A stretch of DNA of 64,000 nucleotides, taken from NCBI GenBank assembly GCA_009779975.1, contig WRAY01000006.1:24125-88124 (forward strand). The letters run 5' to 3'. The notes below the pieces were generated by a model. The model saw only the letters and a program-made list of their open reading frames with translations, ran no database searches and was not told where the DNA came from. Below are positions 1 to 8,789 of the stretch, in pieces. The position numbers and the translations under genes were made by a program. Position 1 is the stretch's first letter. Each line of letters opens with the position of its first letter. The stretch is from Bacillota bacterium (GTDB lineage: Bacteria > Bacillota > Clostridia > Christensenellales > Pumilibacteraceae).

Positions 1-1755
1 GAAATTTTGACGCTGAGAGACCCAGAGGGTTTAGAAGTGCTAAGGCACACTGCTGCTCATGTTTTAGCCAATGCCGTTAAAAATATTTACCCGACAGTAA
101 AACTTGGAATGGGACCTGCGATTAAGAATGGCTTCTATTATGATTTTGATTTTGACACTCCGATTTCTCAAGAAGACTTTGTGAAAATTGAAGCACAAAT
201 GCAAGCAATCATAAAAGCGGATTTTCCGATTGTTAGAAAAAAAATGACTAAAAAATCTGCCCTTGCAAAAATGAAGGGCTTTAATGAAACTTATAAAGTT
301 GAATTGATTGGAGATTTGAAAGATAGTAATATTTCGTTTTATGAGCAAGGTAATTTTATTGAATTATGTGCCGGACCGCACTTGACATCAACCGGCAAAT
401 TAAAACACTTCAAACTCACAAGTTTGGCAGGTGCATATTGGCGCGGCAGTGAAAAAAATAAAATGCTGACCCGTATTTATGGGACAGCATTTGAAAAGAA
501 AAATGAACTGGACGAATATTTGATGAAAATCGAAGAAGCGAAAAAGAGAGACCACAACAAGTTGGGAAGAGAGTTAAAATATTTCATGACTGAGGAAAAA
601 ATAGGACAGGGATTGCCGCTGTTAATGCCAAAAGGAGCAACATTATTTAACACTCTTGTGCGTTTTGTTGAGGACGAAGAGGCAAAAAGAGGCTATCAAT
701 TAACTAAAACCCCATTCATGGCAAAAAGTGATTTGTATAAGTTGAGCGGACATTGGAATCTCTACAAGGATGGCATGTTCGTTATTGGAAATGAGGATGA
801 AGATGATGAAGTTTTGGCGCTTCGCCCAATGACTTGTCCGTTTCAATACATGATTTACAAAAACGGTCTTAAGAGTTATCGTGACTTGCCGGTGAGATAT
901 AACGAAACTTCAACACTTTTCAGAAATGAATCAAGCGGGGAAATGCATGGATTAATTCGGGTCAGGCAGTTTACTTTGAGTGAAGGGCATATCATCTGCA
1001 CTCCGGAACAACTTGAAGAGGAGTTCAAAAAGAGTTTAGATTTGACATACTATATGCTGGATTGTCTTGGTTTTTCAAAAGATGTTTGGTTTAGATTTTC
1101 TAAAAGAGACCCTCAAAATAAAGATAAATATGTCGGAAGCGATGAAGCATGGGAAAAAGCAGAGGGTTTGATGAAGAAGATACTCGACGATATTGGGTTA
1201 AAGTATGTTGAGGCAATAGGGGATGCGGCGTTTTATGGGCCGAAACTTGACATTCAAATGGAGAATGTTTTTGGAAAAGAGGACACTATCATAACAATAC
1301 AAGTCGACATGTTTCTATCATCTACTTTTGACATGACATTTGTTGACCAAGACGGCTCAAAAAAGAATCCCTATATTATACACAGAAGTTCAATCGGTTG
1401 TTATGAAAGAACGATGGCACTTCTTATTGAAAAATACGCCGGAGCATTGCCTTTTTGGATGGCACCCGAACAGGTTCGAATTTTATCTTTGACGGACAGA
1501 AACATTGAATATGTCAATCAGATTGCAGAGAGATTAAAAAATGAAGGCTATCGGACAGATGTTGATGTGAGAGGGGAAAAAATAGGTTTTAAAATAAGAG
1601 AGGCTCAACTTGAAAAAATTCCCTACATGTTAATTGTCGGGGATAAAGACGAAGATATGAAGGTCGTTTCTGTCAGGTGCAGAAAAAATGGCGATATCGG
1701 ACAGGTTTCACTTGACGAGTTTTTGTCAAAAATAAAGAAAGAGGCAAGACCTTAA
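1..1755 (+). CDS. thrS: Threonyl-tRNA synthetase, 5' end cut by window
   Basis: Class II aminoacyl-tRNA synthetase that charges tRNA-Thr in the cytoplasm. The frame is open from base 1, so the start and the N-terminal TGS domain (about 60 residues in the family) lie outside the window. Counting from the TTG at base 7, the editing-domain residues are visible as RH14TAAH18 and C121AGPH125. The three zinc ligands of the catalytic core are C277 (RPMTCPF), H328 (SEGH) and H459 (IIHRSS), followed by class II motif 3 (ERTMALLIE) and a C-terminal anticodon-binding domain. RPMTCPFQ replaces the commoner RPMNCPxH, so this is a somewhat divergent subtype, but all metal ligands are kept. Identification is firm. 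Confidence 0.97.
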   Translation, partial: EILTLRDPEGLEVLRHTAAHVLANAVKNIYPTVKLGMGPAIKNGFYYDFDFDTPISQEDFVKIEAQMQAIIKADFPIVRKKMTKKSALAKMKGFNETYKVELIGDLKDSNISFYEQGNFIELCAGPHLTSTGKLKHFKLTSLAGAYWRGSEKNKMLTRIYGTAFEKKNELDEYLMKIEEAKKRDHNKLGRELKYFMTEEKIGQGLPLLMPKGATLFNTLVRFVEDEEAKRGYQLTKTPFMAKSDLYKLSGHWNLYKDGMFVIGNEDEDDEVLALRPMTCPFQYMIYKNGLKSYRDLPVRYNETSTLFRNESSGEMHGLIRVRQFTLSEGHIICTPEQLEEEFKKSLDLTYYMLDCLGFSKDVWFRFSKRDPQNKDKYVGSDEAWEKAEGLMKKILDDIGLKYVEAIGDAAFYGPKLDIQMENVFGKEDTIITIQVDMFLSSTFDMTFVDQDGSKKNPYIIHRSSIGCYERTMALLIEKYAGALPFWMAPEQVRILSLTDRNIEYVNQIAERLKNEGYRTDVDVRGEKIGFKIREAQLEKIPYMLIVGDKDEDMKVVSVRCRKNGDIGQVSLDEFLSKIKKEARP

Positions 1756-1805
1756 AATATGTTGTTAAAGTAAAAAATAAGCGATTTTAGGAGATTTTTG
1801 TGAGG

Positions 1806-1818
1806 TATGTCAGACATA
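1806..1818 (-). repeat. 13-bp motif, TATGTCAGACATA
   Basis: Perfect 6+1+6 palindrome; contains the start codon of the tail-anchored protein gene (reads M-S-D-I). Confidence 0.9.
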
Positions 1819-2283
1819 GATAGCAAAATTGAACAAATATTGCATGAAAATATGGCAAATGAAGAAGAGGTTCCAACAAAAAAACCTTCAGTTTTTGCTC
1901 GTTTTAAAAATATATTCATTCCTCAAAAAAAAGAAAAAGATGAGATAAAAGACTCTTTAGAAAAAATCGAAAACCAAAAAAAAGTGATTGAAGCCAAGAA
2001 AGGTGCAGATATTTTATCGAAATATCTTGAACACATTGAAACTCAACTTGACAAAGTTGATGAACAAAATAAACTGCTCATAGACCATTTGGCGACAGCA
2101 AAAGAAAATAATGAGGCATTTATCAATCAAATCACTGCACTATCAAAAACTAATGAAAAACTATCCGAACAATTTTCATCGTTAAAAAGGCGTGAAAAGG
2201 TTGCAAAAATCATAGCAATTATTGCCTCGTCGCTTGCAATAGGTTTTTGGGTTTTTCAGTTTATAAGAATTATAGTCGGCTAA
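1807..2283 (+). CDS. Tail-anchored coiled-coil protein, function unknown
   Basis: Not recognised. The 158 residues comprise a charged N-terminus, a long Gln/Asn/Glu/Lys-rich stretch with coiled-coil character (about 65-125), a basic segment (KRREKVAK) and one hydrophobic helix at about 133-157 that ends the protein. This layout is typical of a tail-anchored membrane protein with its bulk in the cytoplasm. The ATG lies inside the palindrome TATGTCAGACATA. The nearest Shine-Dalgarno-like sequence (taggag, 1788-1793) is 13 bases upstream, unusually far. The codon at 1801 is a stop, so no longer in-frame start exists. It follows thrS by 51 bases and may be co-transcribed. Confidence 0.7.
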   Translation: MSDIDSKIEQILHENMANEEEVPTKKPSVFARFKNIFIPQKKEKDEIKDSLEKIENQKKVIEAKKGADILSKYLEHIETQLDKVDEQNKLLIDHLATAKENNEAFINQITALSKTNEKLSEQFSSLKRREKVAKIIAIIASSLAIGFWVFQFIRIIVG

Positions 2284-2362
2284 AATGTAACTAAGGACTT
2301 ATTTGGCACACACTTCTACTTTCATTAACATATAATAAGTTATGTTAGGCTTTTAGTGCCGA

Positions 2363-2962
2363 ATGAGGAGTGCTTTGCTAGTAGCGGATATAAATTTAAC
2401 TAAATCAGTTGACAAAACAAAAAGGTTCAAAGGCGAGATAGACGGTGTCCATTTTTGTGCAATTGTCAACACAGATTCAAACGGTCATGAAATAAAGCAG
2501 CACATGTCAACTTGTGCAAATAAATTTGTCTATGAATTTGTTGTTGTGATGCTTGATGAGGCGCTGAAATTGTGTTCCTTGGGCATAAGGAGACCGATAA
2601 ATGTCATGGGTCACACTGATATCAATTATGTCAGCAAAAGACGAAAAAAAGGCTCTTTGCCAAAAAACATAATCCCTATGATTTGCAAGGATAGCGAAGT
2701 TGATTTTTTGCCTGACAAATTAAAAACTATAAATATCAAACTAAGCATGGGAAAGGGTGAGAATGGAGTTAAGCCTCAAGGTTTGCGAAAACTTATTCAA
2801 ACATTAATAGAAAAAAACTATAAAATAAAAGGTATTTATGCCAATTTTTCAGGCTCAAAGAATTCTCAAATCACTCAAAAACAATTTAATGAATTTCAAA
2901 GGATTATTCTGCCTTATAAAGACTGCGGATATAAATTCTATATTTGTTCATTAAATAATTAA
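2363..2962 (+). CDS. Hypothetical protein upstream of folate enzyme
   Basis: Not recognised. A 199-residue, Lys-rich soluble protein with no signal peptide or membrane segment. It begins MRSALLVADINLTKSV and has no motif I can name. The start is uncertain: the ATG at 2363 is followed directly by AGGAG, so a TTG at 2375 could be the real start with AGGAG as its ribosome site. Its stop is one base from the ATG of the next gene, which argues that it is a genuine gene in an operon with the folate cyclo-ligase and rsmD. Confidence 0.65.
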   Translation: MRSALLVADINLTKSVDKTKRFKGEIDGVHFCAIVNTDSNGHEIKQHMSTCANKFVYEFVVVMLDEALKLCSLGIRRPINVMGHTDINYVSKRRKKGSLPKNIIPMICKDSEVDFLPDKLKTINIKLSMGKGENGVKPQGLRKLIQTLIEKNYKIKGIYANFSGSKNSQITQKQFNEFQRIILPYKDCGYKFYICSLNN

Positions 2963-2963
2963 T

Positions 2964-3515
2964 ATGAAAAATGAACTAAGGAAAAAATTATTTGACATTC
3001 GAGCGAATATTAAAAATAGAGATGAAAAAGAAACTCTTGTCATAAACAAAGTGTTAGAATTTATATCAGAAAATAATTTTAACACTATTTTGTCATATGT
3101 CTCAATGCGATGTGAAGTTGACACAAAAGGAATTATTGAGCATTTAAAAGAGTTTAGTGATATTAATTTGCTAATTCCATTCACAATCGGAAGCAGTATG
3201 AAAGCGGTTGTTTATGAGGGAGAAGAATTAACGGTTGACAAAATCGGTAATGTTTTCGGCATAGAGGACAAGCCCGAATTTGTTAAAAATATTGAATTGT
3301 CAATAACGCCGCTGCTTGGTTTTAATGAAAAAAATCATCGCATCGGATACGGAAAAGGTTGTTATGACCAATATTATGCCAGACATACAATTCAAAACAA
3401 GATTGGAATCGCCTTTGATGAGCAAGAAATTGAATTTGAGAGAGATAAATTTGATATTCCTTTGGACATAATATTTACGCCGACAAGAATTTTAAAACTA
3501 AGGAGTAATAAATGA
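2964..3515 (+). CDS. 5-formyltetrahydrofolate cyclo-ligase family
   Basis: Converts 5-formyltetrahydrofolate to 5,10-methenyltetrahydrofolate with ATP, salvaging the formyl-folate by-product. The family signature is near the C-terminus: ITPLLGFNEKNHRIGYGKG followed by CYDQYY, the nucleotide- and substrate-binding loop. At 183 residues it is the usual length. It starts one base after the upstream stop and its TGA overlaps the ATG of rsmD (ATGA), so the three genes look translationally coupled. Confidence 0.93.
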   Translation: MKNELRKKLFDIRANIKNRDEKETLVINKVLEFISENNFNTILSYVSMRCEVDTKGIIEHLKEFSDINLLIPFTIGSSMKAVVYEGEELTVDKIGNVFGIEDKPEFVKNIELSITPLLGFNEKNHRIGYGKGCYDQYYARHTIQNKIGIAFDEQEIEFERDKFDIPLDIIFTPTRILKLRSNK

Positions 3516-4060
3516 GAGTAATAGCAGGTAAATATCGAGGAAAGGTGCTTAATCCTCCTCAACATAAAAACTTCAGACCGACAACCGACAGAGTGAAAGA
3601 AACCCTGTTTAATATTTTGGTAAGTCGCGGTGCTGTTGAAGATGCGGAAGTTCTAGACCTTTTTTGCGGCAGCGGAGCATTGGGAATTGAGGCGTTAAGC
3701 CGTGGGGCAGTAAAGGCAGTTTTTAATGATGCGGGCTCTCGAAGCATTGCGGTCACAAAAAAGAATTTAGACACTTGCGGCATCAAATCGCAAGTAATGT
3801 GTCTTGATTATTCTGTTGCGCTCAAAAGACTTCAAGGCGAGCAATTTGATTTGATTTTCCTAGACCCTCCATATGACGAAACTTATGCTGAAAAGTTGTT
3901 CATATTAATTGATGAATACAATATTTTAAGAAAAGACGGCATGATAGTTTTTGAGCATTATATTAAAAAAGACTTGCAATTTCTTGAAAAAGATTTTATA
4001 ATAGACAGCAGAGTGTGCGGAAACACAGTTTTATCGTTTTTGGAAAAAAAATCAGCATAA
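3512..4060 (+). CDS. rsmD: 16S rRNA (guanine-966 N2)-methyltransferase RsmD
   Basis: SAM-dependent methylase acting on G966 of 16S rRNA during 30S assembly. The N-terminal MRVIAGKYRGK and RPTTDRVKETLFNIL are characteristic of the family. The SAM loop is LDLFCGSGALGIEALSRGA and the catalytic motif is LDPPYDE. At 182 residues it is full length. In many Firmicutes rsmD is followed immediately by coaD; here a MORN-repeat gene sits between them. Confidence 0.96.
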   Translation: MRVIAGKYRGKVLNPPQHKNFRPTTDRVKETLFNILVSRGAVEDAEVLDLFCGSGALGIEALSRGAVKAVFNDAGSRSIAVTKKNLDTCGIKSQVMCLDYSVALKRLQGEQFDLIFLDPPYDETYAEKLFILIDEYNILRKDGMIVFEHYIKKDLQFLEKDFIIDSRVCGNTVLSFLEKKSA

Positions 4061-4107
4061 AAACAACAAAATCAAATGCGTTATTGAGCGCAAAAGGAAA
4101 TAAAAAT

Positions 4108-6789
4108 ATGCAAACACAAACTTTTGATAATGGGAAATATGTCGGGCAGTTAGTTTATGACGGGAAAAGAAATGTTAGACAAGGAAGAGGAACATATTAT
4201 TGGAATAGCGGCGACAGATATGAAGGGGATTGGGTCAATAATTTTATGCAAGGCAAAGGAATTTTTTATTATAATAATGGCAATAAATACGATGGTGATT
4301 GGGTTAGCGATGTCAGACAAGGTAAAGGAACGCTGTATTATAAAAGCGGTAGTAAATATGTTGGAAATTTTATCAATAACAAAATATATGGCAGAGGAAT
4401 TTATTATGAAAAAGATGGCGATAGGATTGAGGGTGATTGGGTTGATGAAGATGGAAGCGGTAAGGCTACATGGTATTTTAATGATGGCAGAAGATACGAA
4501 GGGAATTTAGTAAAAATTGAAAGGCATGTTAAAGGAATTTTTTATTGGCCAAGTGGCGATAAATATGAAGGCGACTTTTTAAACAACCATAGATCAGGAA
4601 AAGGAACATATTATTTCGCAGATGGCTCTAAATATGAAGGGGATTGGTTAAATAACTGGCAACATGGCAAGGGCACAACATACTTGCCAAACGGCGATAT
4701 ATACATAGGTGAATTTAAAAATGGTGATAGACACGGAAAAGGAATATACAAATTAGACGACGGCAGACAAGTAGAGGGTGAGTTTGAAGAAGGAGCCTTT
4801 GTTCGTGGAACATTTAGGAATGGGCAAAATATAACAAATGTTGTTGTTAAAGACGGCGGTTTTGTTGCTCAGAACACTTACTACACATCAATACTGGAAT
4901 ATTATAATAGTTCGTTAAAAAATGGATTGCCACATGGAAAAGGCACTTATAATTATTATAAAGTAAAATCAGACGGCAATTTTTTGAATGGAAGATTTCA
5001 TGGAAAACATTCTCTGCAATGGAGGGATGGGAGCAAATCTGAGCGAGAGTATGTTAATGGATTTACGAAAGGTCGAAGCGTTACTTATTTGAATGACGGT
5101 TCAAAAATAGATGGAATTAGTGCTAACAACTTAATGCAAACCGGAAAATTTACTTTTTCGACCGGAAGAGTTGTTGACTTTAAAAGGACTGGTGACAGGC
5201 GGGTTGGAAATGATGTAATAGCGTTTGATAATGATGATTTTTATGTTGGCGGAATTAGGCATAATGTTCCGCATGGTGATGGAACATATTATTTTAATCG
5301 TTGGGAAACTAATGGAAAAAAATTTTTTTCGGGGAAATTTATTAACGGAGAAAGATATGAAGGAACTTACAATATTCATGGTTTTCAATACAAAATCGAA
5401 AGACCGAAATTAGATGTTGTTACTCAAAATATATCCGGCGGGGACAAGTATGTTGGGAATTTGCTGGATGGTAAAAGAGATGGCAGGGGAACATACACTT
5501 GGGCTGATGGTGGCGTCTATGAAGGAGATTGGGAAGATGGACACAGAACGGGCTATGGAATGAGGATATATTCAAGCGGAAATAAATATTTTGGTGATTT
5601 TAAAGAAGGTAATTGCGAGGGAACAGGAATAGCCTTTATGAATGACGGCATTATTCAAAGCGGCGATTTTGTGAAAAATAACCTTAGCGGACAAGGAAAA
5701 GTATATTTTCCAAATGGAAATTGGCATGAAGGAAAATATGTTGAAGGCAGTAAAAATGGACATGGAACATTCTATTTTAATGAAAGTTGCTTAGTTCATC
5801 ACGGGAACATTGTTGGAACTGAAATACATGGAAAGGGGATAAATTATTATTTGGATGGAAGCAGATATGAAGGAGAATGGATAAATAGCAAAAAGCAAGG
5901 GAAATTTATTCAGTATAGTATTAGCGGGGATAAATATGAATGTATGTTTAGAGATGACAGGCTTGTTTCTTCAGCGTTAAGCGGAAATGATACGAACTTT
6001 AGCGGGACAAATACTCATGCAGACAAAAAAGCAAATGTTGGAGTTTTGGAAGAAGGGTTGCAAAAATACGAAGGTGAAGTGTTAAATGGAAAGCCATATG
6101 GAAAAGGTGTTGCCAGATATTCCAGCGGCAACAGATATGAGGGAATCTTTAAAAACGGAGAAAAAGACGGAAGAGGTATTTTGTTTCTTAAAGGCGGCGG
6201 TAAACTTGAAGGAGAATGGGAAGGTTCTTGGTCAAGCGATTCCAGTTTTTGGATGCATGGCAAATATATTAAAACATTTGCAAACGGGGAAAAGAATGAA
6301 TTGATTTATGAAAAAGGCAGACTCATCTCTCAAAAAAATGTAAAATCAGATAATGATGGTGTTGAAAAAAAAGATAGCATAACATTAAATCTTGCAGATG
6401 GAGGTTATAAAGGTGAGGTATTGAATGGAAAGCCTCACGGAAAAGGTGTTTTGAATTTCAAAAATGGTGATGTTTATGAAGGCGATTTTGATAATGGACT
6501 CATGCATGGACAGGGAACAATGAGATTTGTAAGCGGGAGTTTTTATAAAGGGAATTTTGTTGATGGAAAAAGAACTGGCAGAGGACTCGTAAATTTTAAA
6601 AATGGAAACAGATATGCCGGAGATTTTCTTGACGACAAAAGAACAGGGCAAGGAAAAATGTTTTTTGCAAATGGGGATAAATATGAAGGTGATTTTTTAA
6701 ACAACAAAATACACGGAGTTGGAACTATGTTTTTAAAGAGTGAAGCAATGCAAGTGGGGAGGTGGGAAGATGACAAATTTATCGGATAA
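4108..6789 (+). CDS. Large MORN-repeat protein between rsmD and coaD
   Basis: An 893-residue protein made almost entirely of MORN-type repeats (pattern YxGxxxxGxxxGxGxxxxxxG, about 23 residues each). I count roughly 25-30, in three blocks separated by degenerate segments near residues 260-340, 430-460 and 640-690. MORN arrays form extended beta sheets that bind partner proteins or lipids. There is no signal peptide or membrane helix, so it is probably cytoplasmic or peripheral. I start at ATG 4108, which has AAGGAAA about 8 bases upstream, rather than at the ATG at 4015 inside rsmD. The last 20 bases overlap coaD. Bacterial MORN proteins are of mostly unknown role, so I assign none. Confidence 0.85.
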   Translation: MQTQTFDNGKYVGQLVYDGKRNVRQGRGTYYWNSGDRYEGDWVNNFMQGKGIFYYNNGNKYDGDWVSDVRQGKGTLYYKSGSKYVGNFINNKIYGRGIYYEKDGDRIEGDWVDEDGSGKATWYFNDGRRYEGNLVKIERHVKGIFYWPSGDKYEGDFLNNHRSGKGTYYFADGSKYEGDWLNNWQHGKGTTYLPNGDIYIGEFKNGDRHGKGIYKLDDGRQVEGEFEEGAFVRGTFRNGQNITNVVVKDGGFVAQNTYYTSILEYYNSSLKNGLPHGKGTYNYYKVKSDGNFLNGRFHGKHSLQWRDGSKSEREYVNGFTKGRSVTYLNDGSKIDGISANNLMQTGKFTFSTGRVVDFKRTGDRRVGNDVIAFDNDDFYVGGIRHNVPHGDGTYYFNRWETNGKKFFSGKFINGERYEGTYNIHGFQYKIERPKLDVVTQNISGGDKYVGNLLDGKRDGRGTYTWADGGVYEGDWEDGHRTGYGMRIYSSGNKYFGDFKEGNCEGTGIAFMNDGIIQSGDFVKNNLSGQGKVYFPNGNWHEGKYVEGSKNGHGTFYFNESCLVHHGNIVGTEIHGKGINYYLDGSRYEGEWINSKKQGKFIQYSISGDKYECMFRDDRLVSSALSGNDTNFSGTNTHADKKANVGVLEEGLQKYEGEVLNGKPYGKGVARYSSGNRYEGIFKNGEKDGRGILFLKGGGKLEGEWEGSWSSDSSFWMHGKYIKTFANGEKNELIYEKGRLISQKNVKSDNDGVEKKDSITLNLADGGYKGEVLNGKPHGKGVLNFKNGDVYEGDFDNGLMHGQGTMRFVSGSFYKGNFVDGKRTGRGLVNFKNGNRYAGDFLDDKRTGQGKMFFANGDKYEGDFLNNKIHGVGTMFLKSEAMQVGRWEDDKFIG

Positions 6790-7297
6790 AAAAGCAATAA
6801 AAACAGACAAAAAAGTTGCCGTGTTTGCAGGCTCGTTTGATCCGTTTACAATAGGACATTATGATATTGTCAAAAGGGCATCCGTTTTTTTTGATAAGAT
6901 TGTTGTCGGAGTTAGTTCTAATTCAATAGGCAAAAAAAGTATAGTAAAAGTGGATGACAGGCTGGAAATTGCAAAAATGGCAGTTGATGATATTGTAAAT
7001 GTCGAGGTTAAAGTGTTTGACGGGCTGCTTACAGATTTTGCGAAAGATTGCGGGTCAGGCGTTATTTTGAGAGGATTAAGAACTGCAAATGACTTTGAGC
7101 ATGAAAAACTTCTTGCGAGCGTTTACTGGGATATAATGCCTGAAATTGAGATATTTTATTTGGCATCGCCGTCTGATCTTGCTCATATTTCAAGCACTGT
7201 TGTCAGAGAGTTAGCATTATTAGACGCAGATTTACAATACTATGTCACGCATAATTCAATGAAATTGATTAAAAAACACTATAGGAGGTTAAATTAA
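6770..7297 (+). CDS. coaD: Phosphopantetheine adenylyltransferase
   Basis: Fourth step of coenzyme A synthesis: 4'-phosphopantetheine plus ATP gives dephospho-CoA. A nucleotidyl-transferase fold with GSFDPFTIGHYDIV (the T/HxGH motif) near the N-terminus, GLLTDFAKDCG, the LRGLR motif and the C-terminal ISSTVVRE motif. The ATG at 6770 follows a purine-rich gggaggtgggaag and overlaps the MORN gene by 20 bases, implying coupled translation. The extra ~15 residues before the conserved start are Lys-rich. A copy of the 13-bp dispersed motif lies in frame near the 3' end (7241-7253, read Y-V-T-H). Confidence 0.96.
   Translation: MTNLSDKKAIKTDKKVAVFAGSFDPFTIGHYDIVKRASVFFDKIVVGVSSNSIGKKSIVKVDDRLEIAKMAVDDIVNVEVKVFDGLLTDFAKDCGSGVILRGLRTANDFEHEKLLASVYWDIMPEIEIFYLASPSDLAHISSTVVRELALLDADLQYYVTHNSMKLIKKHYRRLN
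7241..7253 (-). repeat. 13-bp motif in coaD
   Basis: TATGTCACGCATA, read Y-V-T-H; the only intragenic copy in this codon phase. Confidence 0.9.
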
Positions 7298-7298
7298 T

Positions 7299-7775
7299 AT
7301 GGCACACAGTATATTAGCGCTGCTTAATGCATTGGAGTCGGAACTAACTGACAAAAAAGGACTTTTTTCAAAAAAGGTTGACTTAGAGCGGTGTGTTGAA
7401 ATTTTGTATGAAATGAAAAAGGTGTTTCCCGAGAGTATTAGGGAAGCAGAATATATCATTGCAAACAGAGACAAAATGCTCCAAAATGCAGATAGTGTTG
7501 CAAAAAACATCATCAAAGAAGCAGAAGAGCGGGCGGAGCACATAATTGACAATTCGGAGTTGATAAAAAGAGCGGAAGCAGAGGCAAAAAAAATAGTCGA
7601 TGCCGGTTATATTCAAGCAGAGCAACTGATTGACAAGACAAAAAATCATCTTGACGAAATGTTTAAAGATATTGAGAGGTACTTGACAAGTAATTTGACG
7701 ATGGTCAGAAACAATCGTGAAGAACTTCGCGGCACCATGATAATGAAAAGGGATCAAGGGACGATAGATTATTAA
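7299..7775 (+). CDS. Helical coiled-coil protein next to coaD
   Basis: No named function. The 158 residues are almost wholly helical and rich in Ala/Glu/Lys/Asp, with heptad-like runs (AKNIIKEAEERAEHII, AEAEAKKIVDAGYIQAEQLI) resembling V-type ATPase E subunit or DivIVA-like coiled coils. There is no membrane segment. It starts one base after the coaD stop, with aggaggt just upstream, so it belongs to the coaD operon. Helical genes of this kind are common beside coaD in Clostridia, but their role is unclear to me. Confidence 0.75.
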   Translation: MAHSILALLNALESELTDKKGLFSKKVDLERCVEILYEMKKVFPESIREAEYIIANRDKMLQNADSVAKNIIKEAEERAEHIIDNSELIKRAEAEAKKIVDAGYIQAEQLIDKTKNHLDEMFKDIERYLTSNLTMVRNNREELRGTMIMKRDQGTIDY

Positions 7776-7778
7776 CAC

Positions 7779-8777
7779 ATGTTTGAAAAACGCAAAAAAC
7801 TCATCACACCTGATGAACTAAAGAAAAGACTTTCGCTTAGTGAGAATTTGAAAAATTTAAGGGAAGAAAAGATTCGCAAGACAAAAGACATTCTTGCGAA
7901 TTTTGACAAAAGAAAAGTAGTGATTGTTGGACCTTGTTCGGCAGATGATGAAAAATCAGTCTTTGAGTATGTTGTGAAATTATCTAAACTTTCCGAAAAA
8001 GTTAATGAAAAATTGCTTATTATGTCACGCATACATACCGCAAAACCTCGTTCTCGCAATTTCTACAAAGGTATTTTACATGACAATGACGATTTATCGA
8101 TCGGACTTGAGAGACAGCGGGCATTGCATATAAAAGCGTTTGGCGAGAGTGGTATCCCAACATCTGATGAGTTATTATATATTGACAATCTTGAGTATTT
8201 GGATGATATTGTTTCTTATTTTACTGTCGGTGCAAGAACAAGTGAGAGTCCTATTCACAGATTTGCTGCAAGCGGAATAGATATTCCTGTCGGTTTAAAA
8301 AATCCAATAAACGGCTCAATGGATTCGTTAATTAATTCTCTTTGCGTTGCTCAGTCTTCCCAAGATTTTATGCATTTAGGGTATCATGTGAAAACAAGCG
8401 GTAATGAATTTGCTCATGCTATTTTAAGGGGGGGGGTCACAAGTGACGGCAAAAACTTTTCAAATTTCGATTTTTTGAATATTCAGACTTTGCTGGAAAA
8501 GCATACAGCAGAAAATCTGAATACTCCTGCTGTTATAATCGATGTTGGGCATTCAAATTCCTGCAAAAACCCTCTCAATCAGCTGGTTGTTACTGAAAAA
8601 ATTCTAAAAGTGATGAAGGAAAGTTCAGCATTAGGAGATTTTGTCAAAGGTTTTATGATTGAAAGTTACTTAAATGAAGGAAAATGTGACAGAACTTACG
8701 GAACATCAAGAACTGACGCATGTTTGAGTTTTAAAAACACAGAAAAACTTATATTAAATATTGCAGATAGATTTTAA
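7779..8777 (+). CDS. aroF: 3-deoxy-7-phosphoheptulonate synthase (class I)
   Basis: First step of the shikimate pathway, condensing phosphoenolpyruvate and erythrose 4-phosphate. A class I AroF/G/H-type enzyme, recognised from VGPCSADDE, the KPRSRNFYKG loop, GARTSESPIHRFAASGIDIPVGLKNPINGS (given in pieces: GARTSESP; HRFAASGI; PVGLKNP) and the metal motifs LRGG and IDVGHSNS. At 332 residues it lacks any appended regulatory domain. The LRGG codons contain a run of nine G (about 8428-8436). A copy of the 13-bp motif lies at 8021-8033 (read M-S-R-I). It is separated from the preceding gene by three bases. Confidence 0.93.
   Translation: MFEKRKKLITPDELKKRLSLSENLKNLREEKIRKTKDILANFDKRKVVIVGPCSADDEKSVFEYVVKLSKLSEKVNEKLLIMSRIHTAKPRSRNFYKGILHDNDDLSIGLERQRALHIKAFGESGIPTSDELLYIDNLEYLDDIVSYFTVGARTSESPIHRFAASGIDIPVGLKNPINGSMDSLINSLCVAQSSQDFMHLGYHVKTSGNEFAHAILRGGVTSDGKNFSNFDFLNIQTLLEKHTAENLNTPAVIIDVGHSNSCKNPLNQLVVTEKILKVMKESSALGDFVKGFMIESYLNEGKCDRTYGTSRTDACLSFKNTEKLILNIADRF
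8021..8033 (-). repeat. 13-bp motif in DAHP synthase gene
   Basis: TATGTCACGCATA, read M-S-R-I in the strand before the KPR loop. Confidence 0.9.
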
Positions 8778-8789
8778 GGAGTGTCAAAT

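Noticed and set aside
4015..4107. An upstream start for the MORN protein inside rsmD
   Set aside because: The extra residues have no repeat character and no ribosome site; ATG 4108 has AAGGAAA at good distance.
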